Shown: positions 12,430-23,065, counted from the stretch's first letter. The stretch is 64,000 nucleotides of DNA from Limnanthes douglasii subsp. nivea (GCA_036936605.1 JAUPFV010000005.1:511001-575000), one strand, 5' to 3'. Program-made: numbers and translations. Notes: generated by a model not told the origin, from the sequence alone.

Positions 12430-12912
12430 TCATTCCATACAAATCATCATGCTGCATCTGCTCAGTGCGTCATATACGCGGTTAACTGTCCCCGAAGTTT
12501 GCTTAATAAAAAAGGTAAATTGTTGAGTAAGTGCTGCCCAACGTGCGTGGCGGGAAGAGAGTTTCTCCTGACTCTGTAGATGCTTTAAGGCATCATGATC
12601 GGTGTACAAGACAAAGTCATTGTAGGCCAAGTAGGAACTCTAGTGCTTCAAAGCTCGTACAACTTCATAGAACTCCTTGTCATAGGTGTTGTAGTTAAGT
12701 TTAGCTCCACTTAACTTTTTGCTGCAGTATGCGACATGGCGACCTCGTTGGGTGAGTACAACATCAATGCCCAATCCGGACGCATCACAATGCAGTTCAA
12801 ATCCTGTAGAGAAGTCAAGTAAAACCATAATCGGTGCAGTGGTCAGTCTTACTTTGATTTCCTCAAACGCCTTAGCTAGATCAGGGGTCCAGCAGAATGT
12901 TTTGCCCTTCAT
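12430..12912 (-). pseudogene. Ty3/gypsy RNase H, copy A
   Basis: The frame reads GKTFCWTPDLAKAFEEIK, LHCDASGLGIDVVLTQ, HVAYCSKKLSGAKLNY and YTDHDALKHLQ, ending in RVYDALSRC, the classic gypsy RNase H layout that degrades the RNA strand during reverse transcription. A tryptophan codon (TGG in copy B) is a TAG stop near 12,640, splitting the domain in two. Confidence 0.9.
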
Positions 12913-13092
12913 ACACTATGTAATAGGAACCATAACAGTGCTGAAGTTATGTATGAACCGTCTGTAAAAGGAGACCAATCCGTGAAAAGAGCGGATTTCA
13001 GTGATGGAAGTAGGAATAAGCTAGTCTCGCATGGTTGCCACTTTCGACTGATCCACTGACATCCCATCTTTTGACACGACATACCCTAGGAA
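12913..13092 (-). pseudogene. Ty3/gypsy RT C-terminal scrap, truncated at the block A edge
   Basis: The minus strand reads [19 protein letters not shown] and [14 protein letters not shown] text, the region between the RT palm and RNase H. Homology to copy B stops at 13,092, and a Tat-type integrase end on the other strand starts at 13,093. Confidence 0.8.
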
Positions 13093-13354
13093 TGTGATTC
13101 ATTATCAAACCTTAATGAGAAGCAGGTATGATGCTAAGGTTAAGAAGAGGGAGTTCAAAGTTGGTGATAAAGTGTTGCGAAAAGTATTTCTTCATACCAA
13201 GGATAAACACCTCGGAAAATTGGCTCCGAATTGGGAGGGTCCTTATGAAGTCAAAATGAAGGTCAAGCCAGGGACATATAGGTTGTCTGATTGTGAGGGG
13301 AGGATGCTTAAACACCCTTGGAATATAGAACATTTGAAATTGTATTGTGAATAA
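13093..13354 (+). pseudogene. Tat-lineage gypsy integrase C-terminus
   Basis: The plus-strand ORF at 13,094-13,354 reads RYDAKVKKREFKVGDKVLRK, LGKLAPNWEGPYEV and GTYRLSDCEGRMLKHPWNIEHL, ending at a natural-looking stop. This is the C-terminal domain of integrases of Tat-type Ty3/gypsy elements. All upstream pol is missing at the junction with block A. The rest of the element (non-coding zone, antisense gene, PPT and 3' LTR) follows to 17,582. Confidence 0.85.
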
Positions 13355-13590
13355 AATCGAACTTAGAATTTTTGTAAAAGACAGACATACTCTTTCCTTA
13401 TCTGTTGGCCCAGAAAGGTTTTAATGAGGTGTCTTGTAAAAATTGAAGTTCATAATAAAATTTCTTTTGGCCATTGGTTGTTTAATATGATGAATGATTT
13501 GTTATTTTGGTAACTTGGCAGAGACTGATCATCTTTGAAAGTTGACCAAGAGTAATTTTCCAAAGCAATAGCTTTGAAGAAATAACCTAT

Positions 13591-13687
13591 TTCGAGATGC
13601 CACGTTTTATGAGTGCATCAAATTTTCGAGGTGCCACGTTTTATGAGCGCATCAAATTTTCGAGGTGCCACGTTTTATGAGTGCACC
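13591..13687. repeat. 34-bp tandem repeat, about 2.9 units
   Basis: Units start at 13,591, 13,625 and 13,659 and read TTCGAGRTGCCACGTTTTAT followed by GAGYGCATCAAATT. They lie between the Tat integrase stop and the antisense gene, downstream of both converging genes. Confidence 0.9.
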
Positions 13688-13733
13688 AGAACTTTGAAAT
13701 ATTAAGACAGTTGACTGTATTAATTTTGTCATG

Positions 13734-13739
13734 ATTTAT
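13734..13739 (-). terminator. Candidate poly(A) signal for the antisense gene
   Basis: AATAAA on the minus strand lies about 200 bases past the antisense stop at 13,938. AT-rich DNA produces this hexamer by chance, so support is weak. Confidence 0.25.
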
Positions 13740-13937
13740 TAGAAAATTATGATATTTTGTTATACTTAGAAAGTTGTGTGCTAAATAAAGTTAAGAGATT
13801 CATAAAATTTAAATATGCTTGTTTCATCGGATAGAGTTTGTTTCTTACAGGCCAAAGATCGGATAAAGCTTGAAGCTTACAAAAAGGAGAAAACTACTTA
13901 AACTGTTTAGTCGTCTTCCGATGACCCTTCAGAAACG

Positions 13938-15328
13938 TCATCTTCTTCTGAAGAGTTTGATGCAACCTCGAATGCTTCGTTTGGGCAATCTTCCTCGGGA
14001 ATTTTGTTTCCAAAATTCTGTTAAATTTAACCTTGGATAGGCGGCATGAATTTCTCGAAGAAGATCGATAGCTGTTTGGGTTTGAGCCTTCTTGATACCA
14101 TCAAGCATCAAAGAACCAACAGCAGCTTCGGCTTTCTTGATGGCGTCCTTCTTTTCCTGCTCGAATCCTGTTTGAAGCATAGTCAATTGAGTTTGACAAT
14201 TTTCCAGGCTTTCTTGAGTTTTCTTAACAAGTTCTTCAGCCTCGGTAGATTTTTTCTTTTCACCAGAAATGGCAATAGAATGTTGAGAATTTATATTTTC
14301 AAGAGCCAGACGATGAGAAGTCTCCATAGCTTCGATTTTTTCTTTATGCTCGTTAAGAAGTTTTCTTTTTTCAGCTTCGAAATTTTGAAGTGCTTTATCT
14401 TTCGAAGCTTTTTCATATACTTTTTCCTTTTTGCTCTTGATTAATTCTTGTGCAAGAAGCTCCAATTGTGTATATGAATTGCTTACTTCTTCACACAATT
14501 TTTTGGCTGCAACACCTAAGTTAGTAAAGGGTCGAAGGATTGAAGTTACCTCATCGGATCTTTCAGGATTGGGCAAGTTTGATGGGCGATGGACATGAAT
14601 AATTGCGTTAGATGTTGAAGTTATGGCAGCCCCGGTAGAAGATGATGGAATGGTGTTGGTAGGCTGAGAATCTTCACAGGTGACTACAAAACCCCCACTC
14701 GAGTTGAAATCATCGAGGTTAAGATATTCGTTTTCCTGGCTATCTCCTAGTGCCAATCCTCCTTGAGGATTTTCTTCAATGAAGGTTTTCTAATGGACCT
14801 CGGAAGCCAATACATCTTCGAGCATTTCAGCTTCGTTCTTTTTCTTACTCCTCGGGGTAGTGGACTTGTTATTTTTCTTCTTTGAAGCATTATCTTCTTT
14901 CTTTTTCCTTTTGAGGATAGGTTCGCTTTCTTCGGATATTGGGGGAAGTTGAGATGCATGCGTTTTTCGTTTCCTTGTAGGCTTCGAATTTTTAGAAGGT
15001 CTAGGATTACTTGAGTTGGACTTTTTGAGGGCCAATTTTCCCTTCTTTTTTGGTGGCAGGTGACTGTCAGATCGGTTCCTGGTGGGAAGATAAGTTTTCC
15101 CATCTGGTTCGAGTATTCTTTTGACCACGTCAATGGGATCTGGGGGGAGCTTCGGGTTTTCAGGGAAGTCAGCTCCCAAGGTTATGCGCCAGAGATGGCT
15201 GTTGACGAAGTTGATTGGTTGAAAGGCGGAGTGAAAGCCATTTCCCCAGGCTTTCTCAACCCATTCAGCCATTCTCATGAAGATGGTCTTTGCAGTCTTC
15301 CGACGACTTTTGAATCGCCTCGAAATTT
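13938..15328 (-). pseudogene. Tat antisense gene, exon 2 (basic and coiled-coil region)
   Basis: This exon begins right after a strong acceptor (CTTTTCCCAG) and continues the frame of exon 1 exactly: ISRRFKSRRKTAKTIF, then FVNSHLWRITLGADFPENP. A very basic linker (about 15,060-14,820) rich in K, R and S could be a nuclear-localisation region. An in-frame TAG at 14,790-14,792 interrupts the frame, which resumes at once (KTFIEENPQGG) and runs to 13,938. The last 190 residues are rich in heptad-like E/K/L/A sequence, a probable coiled coil (ELLAQELIKSKKEKVYEKAS, about 14,450 to 14,090). The product's function is unknown. The internal stop suggests decay. Confidence 0.6.
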
Positions 15329-15430
15329 CTGGGAAAAGAGTATACAATTAGATAAGTAGGCCCGGTTAGTTTGACTAGGCTTAATAAGTTGGGAATAAAG
15401 TATTAACAATAATAACCATGATTTACTTAC
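15329..15430 (-). other. 102-bp intron of the Tat antisense gene
   Basis: On the minus strand the donor is ACA/GTAAGTAAAT (GT at 15,430-15,429) and the acceptor is CTCTTTTCCCAG/AAATTTCG (AG at 15,330-15,329). Exon 1 leaves one base of a codon and exon 2 supplies two, so splicing restores one lysine codon and joins the two frames. Without splicing, exon 1 meets a stop three codons after the donor. Both sites match plant consensus and the intron is T-rich near its 3' end. Confidence 0.7.
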
Positions 15431-16710
15431 TGTTATCTCTCCAGATGAGAGTAAGTTTTGAGGGGTTGTCATCGGAAATTTCTTTACCATTTTTCGAGGC
15501 TCCTGATAAAAAAACAAACCTTTGCTTCCAAAACTTGTCAGCCTCGAGGAAGTCATCGATAATCTTCAGATCATCCTCCAAAGTTAGGTAGTAGAATGGT
15601 AAAACTGGCCCCTTTGAGATTTTGGTCAGTGAAATGAAGTCCTCTATTTCGAGGGGGATGTCTCCTAGCCTCGACACCATAATGACGGAGAATAAAGTGA
15701 ACATTTGGTTTGGAGTGACTTGTGTTGGGCACAACCCAAGAATTTCGAAGTACTCTACAATCATTGGATCGAGAGGAAATCGAAGTCCCCAATTGAAAAG
15801 TTCAGGGTAAACTACCAATTCGTTTTCTGACAATTCAAAGGTGTTTCTCCTTCTATTGGTAGACGAAGAACGAAGTTGTCTGTTAATCCCCATTGTTTCT
15901 TAAGATTTTCTTTTTCTGATTCGGGGTAGTAAGTATAGGGTACGTTTTTAGGGCTAGAATGTACCGAGGACAAAGTAGTTTTAGGTTTTCCTGAACCAAG
16001 GCGGCAACATCTTCGGGGAGGGTAATAGGAGCTTTCTTTCCTCGAATATTCCTTGGAGGGATTACTTCTTCTTCTGCCTCGGATTCGGCCTCAGCATTGG
16101 ATTCAGTGGCTTCAGAATCATTTTCTTCATCAGTAACTTCATCGCGAAGACTGCGAGTTTGAGTCTCAGTTTGGGATTGTTTTTCGTTTTCCATAAGAAC
16201 TGGTTGACTATTTTATGGAGTAACGTCAACCATTTCTTGTGGGGGAGGAGAGGAGGTTTCTGCATCGTCACCCATTGCTAGGAAGGTTGGTTTTTTGTGA
16301 AATTTAACTTTAATTGCTTCGGATTGTAGGATAGGTGATTTGGGTTGTAGTTTTTTAGGAGTTGGAGATTTGTCAGAATTGACAGGTTTAGGTTTTCGAT
16401 GTGGTCTTAGTGATGGAAAAGTGGATTGATTTTGAGGAGGAGAAGATTGCTGGTTAGATCCTGGGTTTGATGCTAGGGGCGAAGACAAATTAACAAGGTT
16501 GGAATTGAAGTTACCGTATTTGATGGTGGTAGAGGAGAAGCGGGAACCGTTGTAGATTAATCCAGCAACTCTGTATTCCTCAGCTCTTTCTCCAATACAG
16601 AAATAATCATAAGCGCCAAACACTTGATTTCCAGGCTTAGGAAGGAGGGATTTCTGTGTTTTTCTGGGTTTTGTGAATTTATATTTTCTGTATTTAGGGT
16701 ACTTTTTCAT
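15431..16710 (-). pseudogene. Tat antisense gene, exon 1 (acidic N-terminus, Transposase_28-like domain)
   Basis: The frame opens at an ATG at 16,710 (MKKYPKYRKYKF) with a proline/serine-rich region, passes one in-frame TAA at 16,213 and continues as an acidic stretch (EVTDEENDSEATESNAEAES) to about 15,950. It then changes frame at least twice around 15,960-15,850. From about 15,850 to 15,431 it resembles the plant 'putative gypsy-type transposon' domain (Pfam Transposase_28, PF04195): NELVVYPELFNWGLRFPLDP, FEILGLCPTQVTPN, then FYYLTLEDDLKIIDDF. The role of this family is not established. I infer a non-structural accessory protein of the element. Confidence 0.6.
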
Positions 16711-16750
16711 ACAGAGAACATAGATTCGAGTAGTAGAGTTGTTTGAAGAT

Positions 16751-16843
16751 AGCTTAGAATGATGAAGGTTTGGTTGAAGGTAGCTTAGAATGATGAAGGT
16801 TTGGTTGAAGGTAGCTTAGAATGATGAAGGTTTGGTTGAAGGT
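16751..16843. repeat. 31-bp tandem repeat, three perfect units
   Basis: The unit AGCTTAGAATGATGAAGGTT plus TGGTTGAAGGT is repeated three times without change. It lies between the antisense ATG (16,710) and its candidate TATA box (16,928-16,935), so it would fall in the antisense 5' leader. Confidence 0.9.
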
Positions 16844-16927
16844 AGCCAAGTGAGTTGAAGGGGATGGATAAGAATAGGCTAAGAAGGATAATGTGTTTAA
16901 AAGGATTTCAGTAAGAAAGGAACCAAG

Positions 16928-16935
16928 TATTTATA
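16928..16935 (-). promoter_or_regulatory. Candidate TATA box of the antisense gene
   Basis: TATAAATA on the minus strand, 218 bases upstream of the antisense ATG, is followed by non-coding leader-like sequence. The spacing suits transcription starting near 16,900. This is motif-only evidence. Confidence 0.35.
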
Positions 16936-17296
16936 CTAATCAAAAAGACGTTGAGAATTTGAAGAGGCAAAACCAGTAAATTGTTCTTATTGGGTGGAAT
17001 ATAAAACGTGGAGAAAAACTTGCCGTGTCATAGACCTATCAAATCAATTTTTCAAGTAGGGGTATGTTAGTTGAAAAGTGTTAAAGACAGAAGATTCGAG
17101 GTCGAAGTAGAGTTGTATTTCTAGTTGGTAAATTCGAAGTGAGTGGGGAGCTTATTTGCACTCATTCTTACATTCGAAGTGAAGTTGCAAGTCACTGGGC
17201 TCAGTCATGATAAAGGGGCTAGAGGAAAGAAGCTTTATTCACTTGGGGTAATGTTCGAAGACTGAATAGTTCTCATAAAATTATCTTTTTTAGAAC

Positions 17297-17308
17297 TAAG
17301 GGGGCTAC
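17297..17308 (+). promoter_or_regulatory. Polypurine tract of the Tat element
   Basis: CTAAGGGGGCTAC immediately precedes an LTR that begins TGATAAGG. It is the site of plus-strand DNA priming in LTR elements. Confidence 0.65.
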
Positions 17309-17582
17309 TGATAAGGAAATAGATTCATAAGGGACTTAAATGTAATTAATAAGGACTTGAATGATAAGTTCTATTAATAAGGAATAAGATTAAAGCTTTA
17401 TAAGAAGAATAGGGACTGAATTGTAAATAAATCTTTTATGTAACCGAATTTGTAACTAACTCACTCGGCCTATTTAAAAAGGTCGAGGAGACTGATAACA
17501 CCTATGAAAAAATAAGAGGAGAAAGATTATATTCACCATCTAAAAATCTCTGCAGATTCTTAGTCAATATTATCTATTCTCA
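17309..17582 (+). repeat. 3' LTR of the Tat element (TG...CA, 274 bp)
   Basis: It starts TGATAAGGAAATAG after the PPT and ends TATTCTCA where a copia integrase frame resumes on the other strand. It has a TATA-like CTATTTAAAAAGG at about 17,470. With the 5' LTR missing, the right edge is set only by the CA and the renewed copia homology. Confidence 0.65.
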
Positions 17583-17760
17583 CCAAGAGAGACATTGTAT
17601 GTCGTACACCCTCACCCCAAGAACTTGTTGGAACTAACATTCTCTTAAGTAGACTCCTTACCGTATTCATTACAATGCGATTTATGCTTTCAACAACGTC
17701 ATTCTGCCGTGGAGTGTATGGTGGGGTGAGATGACTTTGGATACTTTCTTCTTCGCAGTC
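17583..17760 (-). pseudogene. Ty1/copia integrase scrap
   Basis: The minus strand reads TPPYTPRQNDVVESINRIVM, then TVRSLLKRMLVP and WGEGVRHTMSLL, which is the end of the copia integrase core around the catalytic glutamate (PQQNGVAERRN in active copies). It is the site into which the Tat element inserted, its other side having been lost. Confidence 0.75.
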
Positions 17761-17892
17761 TATTCATTCTTAAAATTCGTTCACATAAAATCTTTTTACA
17801 TTAAAATTATTTTATTTCATTAACCGTACTATTAAAAACAAAAAAGTAAACCCAATAGCAAGTAAAATTAAATTCGAGTTTGCAGTTTCGAG

Positions 17893-18026
17893 AAAAAACT
17901 TAAATTACAAATGAGAACCAAATTAGACTTAATATTTTTTATTTGTGAAATTAACTTAGTAAAAAACTTAAATTTCAAATGAGAACCAAATTAGACTTAA
18001 TGTTTTTTATTTGTGAAATCAACTTA
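17893..18026. repeat. 68-bp tandem duplication
   Basis: Two near-identical units start AAAAAACTTAAATT (17,893 and 17,961) and share AGAACCAAATTAGACTTAAT and TTTTTTATTTGTGAAAT. A 66-bp tandem pair at 45,454-45,585 shares the first half of this motif. Confidence 0.85.
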
Positions 18027-18839
18027 CTAAAGATTTTTTAAAATTAAAATTAAAAAGTTATTAATTCGTTTTTAGACTGTTGCTAGACTCGAAACAATCA
18101 ACATTGTGAAAAGTAAAATTACGTTCGATAGGAAAGAAAATCCAAAGCTAACAGGGAGGCATCACAACCACTTAAAAAAAAAGGTCATCAATCCTAGTTT
18201 TAATCTTGTGCAACCACGTTTAACTTCGAAAATTCACTGCTATTTCAACACTTCAGTAGTTTTATACTTACTGTCTTCTTCCGAGATTGTAGTTTGATAT
18301 CAATGCATGTAATTGTAGGACACATGAGTTTGACCCCTAAAAACGTGATATGTAGTTTTAGGGTAAGGGTTTGGAGTGTAGATGTGTCTTCGCCGTGAAT
18401 AAGTAGAAGATATAAATAATGAACCTGAAAACAAAAAGTTGGAATTCAAACTAAAAAACAAAATATTTAGAACCACTCCCAATATAAAATAAAAAAGTGT
18501 TGTAATACAAATGTTGAATATTATTTTTTTGGAAAATAATCTTCAACCTTATTATTTTGGTTCTAATCATACAAAATTATAGCTTTTAATATAAAATATA
18601 ATTCATTTTTTAAATACAATATCAAAAAATATTAATTAGTGCTATATATTTTGTTTTATTCATTTAAATTCAAACTTTTTTTAACTTCAAATACAATTCA
18701 TTTGTCACAAAATATTAATTAGTTTGTTTTCTACGATAAAATACAATTCATTTTTAAAATACAATGTCAGAAAATATTAATTAGTGCTATGTATTTTGTT
18801 TTATTCATTTAGCACGTATTTTGTTTTATTCATTTAACC
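18027..18839. other. AT-rich spacer
   Basis: No gene is supported. A phrase of about 50 bases (AATATTAATTAGTGCTATAT... and TTTTGTTTTATTCATTTA) is repeated imperfectly at about 18,630-18,665, 18,775-18,810 and 18,815-18,835. Confidence 0.5.
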
Positions 18840-19583
18840 GTTAATAGATTATAATGCTTCAACTATATCTGAATCTTGAAGATCTGAAATATCTTTATTA
18901 TTCTATGTTTTGTTGATGATCTGATTTGAATTATTTTTTAATAGTTGATAGGTGATTATTGTGAATAGTGTGTTTGCTCTTTTGATTCAGTGCTTTTATC
19001 TATTGAATATTGATTGCTAGAATTCTCGTTTATATGAACTTATTCTTGTTTTTGGAAAGTTGTTTCTTCCTGTTTCCTATCTATTCCATCTGAATTCACA
19101 TCCTTGATGATTATAGATTTAACTTTAGGAACCCATTTTCTCTTAGATTGAAAGGTTTAGCAAGAGATATTGATTGATCCTTGAATTTATTTGCATTATG
19201 GTCTTATTTAGTTGTCAACTGTTTCATACAATCAAATTGTTCGTGATCTGGATAAAAGCAATCAGAGAAGTAATGTGTCCATATTTTATCTCTTATAAAA
19301 AAAATCATTTTCTCCAAAACATATCTAGAATTTAGTTAGAGGGTTTTTTGAGACATTCAATTATATTACAACAATTGAACATTGCTCTGTTTTTGTAGGG
19401 GACCCAAACAGTTAGAGGATTGCCTATTGACTTGGCTATGACCTTAATCGTGTATTCATTGTACATATACTCGAGTATATTTTGAAGAATGATCCAAACT
19501 AGGGTTATTGGGGATTCTATCGTATTGTGGAAGAAGAAACTCCATTTAATAATCATCATTGTATGTTGACCAATGGTCCTAAC
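18840..19583 (-). mobile_element. LINE ORF1 fragment, second copy
   Basis: Colinear with 1,080-1,825 and 21,490-22,235. The minus-strand frame at 19,559-19,332 reads MIIKWSFFFHNTIESPITLVW, then SIGNPLTVWVPYKNRAMFNC, the DUF4283-like part of plant LINE ORF1. Homology stops at about 19,583, close to the left flank of a Mutator-like element. Confidence 0.7.
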
Positions 19584-19652
19584 ATTTTTTCTATCGTATT
19601 TTGGAAATAAAACTTCGTCAGCATTGAGTATGAAGCAGCATCATTGTTTGAG

Positions 19653-20851
19653 GGGTAAAAGACACCACAGGTCCTCCAAATTTTCTATTTATAACAAGTC
19701 AGTCCTTATCTTTTGTCTTTGTAATAAACAAGTCTTCTTCGTTTCATAAAACAGAACAACCACATCCTTATTGACCTCAGCCCATATTTTCTGCCATAAA
19801 TGTCCTTTGACCAGCCACATCGGCATCCCACATGGATCGCTGATGTGGCAGCAGTAAAAGAAGTACCATAACTATTAACTTTAATTCTAACCATAACCGG
19901 TCCAAACAAAATAAAACCTGGTAGGCCCACACAAAATAAAACCCGATAAACAAATTAATTTAATCCAGCCCAATCTCTCCACCTGCCTGCCCAATCTCTC
20001 CACCTTCCTGTCTGCTCCTACTCTTCTGTCTCTCTTTCTAACCATTAAAATTACAATTACAATTACTCCATAAAAGCACAATAGAAACTCAAAAAGCAAC
20101 TAAGTCCACTATTTTCATGCTCTTTTCTATGTTACCGTACAAAACCAGTACACATCCATACGACTACCTATCCTCCTCCTCTCTCTGATATCTCCGCCGA
20201 TTTACCTCAACTACTGTCACAACCGCCGATTCGTGTAATACCTATTTCATCTTCTTTCTCATCCTTGTCATCTCTCAGAGCTTCACGCAATGGAAATTCC
20301 CTCACCACCACCACTATGATTCGTGCCCGGTTTTCATCTCCGATTTCGAATTAGAAGAGATTTTGCATATAGCGGAACTCCAGCTTTGTTCTGAATCGGA
20401 TTATGATTGGATTCAACTTGTAGAGCGGGCTTCTGGCAAGTTTGAAGGACACGACAAAACCGACGGCGAAGGTTCTTATGACACTGTGTATGGGGAGGGG
20501 AATTGCAATGTAACAATAGAAGCGGGAACGACGAGTGCGGTGGTGGAAACTGCGTTGAACCTCGAAAACGTGACAACAGTACGAGCTTTAGCAGTGCTGG
20601 AGTTCATGTGTACGGTTCCTGAAGGAGCGGCGGAGGTGAGAACCCACGTTCTCGATGTGCCAGCGATGGTAGCAGTTATGGGGAGGTTACAAAAAAGAGG
20701 GAGATAGTATGCAAGAACACTTAATTTCAAAGGTAAAAGTAAATTATATTTTTACTTCTTTTATGCTGTCACATCAGCAATCCATGTGGGATGCTGATAT
20801 GGCCGGTCAAATAGTATTTATGGCAGAAAATATGATCTGGGTTCAATAACT
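19653..20851. mobile_element. Mutator-like element with captured sequence, copy 1, right end truncated
   Basis: The left terminal inverted repeat begins GGGTAAAAGACACCACAGG at 19,653 and runs to about 19,880. The inner part of the right repeat is at 20,740-20,851, after which LINE sequence takes over, so the outer right terminus and target duplication are lost. The left flank (ATTGTTTGAG and the preceding 40 bases) is the same as in copy 2 at 23,066. The interior holds a host-like ORF and no transposase. Confidence 0.75.
20282..20707 (+). pseudogene. Captured ORF in Mutator-like element, copy 1 (ARM-repeat-like C-terminus)
   Basis: An open frame runs from about 20,282 (FTQWKFPHHHHYDSCPVFIS) through DFELEEILHIAELQLCSESD to a TAG at 20,705-20,707. 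The C-terminal part, TTVRALAVLEFMCTVPEGAA followed by VPAMVAVMGRLQKRG, resembles the ARM-repeat region of plant U-box (PUB) E3 ligases. I do not recognise the N-terminal part. The GC content is much higher than the surroundings, which fits transduplicated host exon sequence. Relative to copy 2 it lacks about 15 codons before DFELEE. No start codon is in frame near the front, and an ATG at 20,290 is one base out of frame. Expression is unknown. Confidence 0.45.
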
Positions 20852-22335
20852 ATCCGAAACTATCCAATCACTAGAACAATATGCCATATCTCTTAAACTA
20901 TCCGAAAGAACTACATTTTGCATAAACCATATAGACTAGAAAATATTAATGCAATGACGAATTCTATAATTTTTAAGTGTAAAAGTTGCTTTTGATTTGC
21001 AATAGTTTTTACTAATAACGTCTATTTCGAGAGTATCCATATCTTATTAGTAATGTTAGCAATACCAACATGAAAACCAAAAACTCTATATATCTTTTCT
21101 AGATTATCCACATATATCATGGGCTCTTGGATAACTACAAAATCAACATTTTTAATTCTAATCATAGATTTAAGCCTTCTTATTGTTCTTTTGTTCCAAT
21201 ACCTCTTATATTCCAACTTATGATTATAATAGTCATTTGATGGTCAATTGGTAGGCCTAAGAGACCCTTTGTCATGAAATACTTTGATAGTAATAAAACG
21301 TTTATGAGGTTTAATTTTAGCCTTCTTCATTTTATTACTTAGGATATTCTTAAAATATTTTTCTTTCTCAATGTTACCAAGGACAAGAGATGAAGGAAGA
21401 CTTCTAGTGAAGCTTAATTTAGGATAATTTGTCTTTATATATGAGGTATCCATTCTAGATAACTGAAAATAATGCTCATGTTTTAATAGATTATAATGCT
21501 TCAATTATATTTGAATCTTGAAGATCTGAAATGTCCTTATTATTCTCTGTTTTGTTGATGATCTAATTTGAATTATTTTTAATAGTTGATAGGTGATGAT
21601 TGTGAATAGTATGTTTACTCTTTTGATTCAGTACTTTTATCTATTGAATATTGATTGCTCGAATTCTTGTTTATATGAACTTATTCTTGTTTTTAGAATG
21701 TTGTTTCTTTTTGTTTCCTATCTATTCCATCTGAATTCACATCCTTGATGGTTATATATTTAACCTTAGTAACCCATTTTTCCGTTAGATTGAAAGGTTT
21801 AGCAAGAGATATTGATTGATCCTTGAATTTATTTGCATTATGGTCTTCTTTAGTCGTCAATTGCTTCATACAATAAGATTGTTTGTGGCCTGGATGAAAG
21901 AAATCAGAGCAGTAATGTGTCCACATTTAATCTCTTGTAAAAAAAATTATTTTCTCCAAAACATATCCAGAATTTATCCCGAATTTAGTTAGAAGGTTCT
22001 TTGAGATATTCAGTTATCTTACAACAATTGAACATTGCTCTGTTTTTGTAGGGGACCCAAACTGTTAGAGGGTTGCCTATTAACTTGTCTATGACCTTAA
22101 TCGTGTCTTCATTGTACATATACTCGAGTACATTTTAAAGAATGATCCAAACTAGGGTTATTGGGGATTCTATCGTATTGTGGAAGAAGAAACTCCATTT
22201 AATAATCATCATTGTATGTTGACCAATGGTCCTAACATTCTTTTTTTATAGCTTTCTAATATTTTCAAGAAGATCCAGCTCTATCATAACATGTCTAGGA
22301 TCCCATAGGGCTAGACTAAACCTACCACAAAAACA
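20852..22335 (-). mobile_element. LINE fragment, third copy (ORF1 and endonuclease start)
   Basis: The same order as the first copy on the minus strand. A DUF4283-like ORF1 lies at about 22,335-21,930, then a knuckle in which the second Cys is Phe (CSDFFHPGHKQSYC, about 21,925-21,880). The ORF at 21,926-21,693 follows, and ORF2 starts at 21,216 (RLKSMIRIKNVDFVVIQEP, endonuclease). It ends at about 20,852 against the Mutator-like element. All frames are broken. Confidence 0.7.
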
Positions 22336-23065
22336 AAAAATTTCCCATAATGCTTTGGATAACATTTAATTGAGGTCTACCATTCAAAAATTTCTCAATT
22401 AACCTATATTTTTGAGTTAGACATTAGGTTTTCCTTTTTTGTTTCAAGAATTATATTGACATGTCTTAACCTTTATTTTGGATCTTAACATTGTAACGTA
22501 GAATTTATTTAGGTAATATCCTGGTGGCCAATGCGTATGTTTTGGTAGGTAATCTTGTATTTTGGATTTTTTGCAGGTTTTGTGAATTAAGTTAGCGAGG
22601 AGAGTTATGTTCGAAGAAAGGATTAGTTCCCAGACTGTGATTTTATTTTTCCAATATATACATGCCTACATTATTTTATTTTTCCTGTATTTTGCCGGAT
22701 GGAGACGAATAGGTTATAGATGAGGGTTTATGGCCATGCAGTCCGCAGGAATCCAAGCATCATTTTCAAGACACATCCTAACATAAAGAAAGAATTGTTT
22801 GGTAATCAAAATGTTGTAGGATTGAAAGATCCTAATTGGCCTTTTCCCACTGGACAAGGTGGTGTGGGTGTTGGGCTCTAGAGGTGGAGAACGCAAAGTG
22901 CAGACGAGTCTCTGGTACCACTAAAACTTGTCGAGCCTTATCTTTGAGTCTTCATTTATGCTACATCGGGTGTTCTTTTTCGTTGATCATTTTTCTTGGC
23001 AGTCAGCTTTTGGCCTTTTATTTTTGGAAATGAAACTTCATCATCATTGAGTATGAAGCATCATC
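22336..23065. other. Spacer of mixed composition
   Basis: No gene is supported. The stretch at 22,690-23,000 is less AT-rich and has short minus-strand ORFs without recognisable domains; it may be further LINE-derived sequence. Confidence 0.4.

Larger units (their letters stand above)
2092..13092. repeat. Block A of an 11-kb direct duplication (partner 28,382-39,809)
   Basis: The two blocks are colinear across roughly 11 kb and, in stretches I compared by eye, about 93-98% identical, including non-coding AT-rich DNA. They share internal TE junctions (LINE to gypsy gag, and integrase to LTR), so the TEs were assembled before the block was copied. Differences include a replaced stretch (2,782-2,930 against 29,061-29,410) and a SINE monomer here against a tandem pair in block B. 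Block A ends at 13,092 inside the gypsy reverse transcriptase, where an unrelated Tat element begins. Block B runs on through the rest of the gypsy element. Confidence 0.85.
13093..17582 (+). mobile_element. Tat-lineage Ty3/gypsy element, 5'-truncated
   Basis: The remaining parts, in order, are the integrase C-terminus (13,093-13,354), a non-coding zone with 34-bp repeats, a long antisense gene (16,710 to 13,938), a purine-rich PPT (about 17,297-17,308) and a 274-bp 3' LTR (17,309-17,582). A gene antisense to pol between integrase and the 3' LTR is known from some Tat-lineage plant elements. The 5' LTR, gag and most of pol are absent. Confidence 0.75.

Noticed and set aside
14046..14444. 132-codon plus-strand ORF
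   Set aside because: Shadow of the antisense coiled-coil frame; phenylalanine and leucine rich from reading lysine/glutamate codons backwards.
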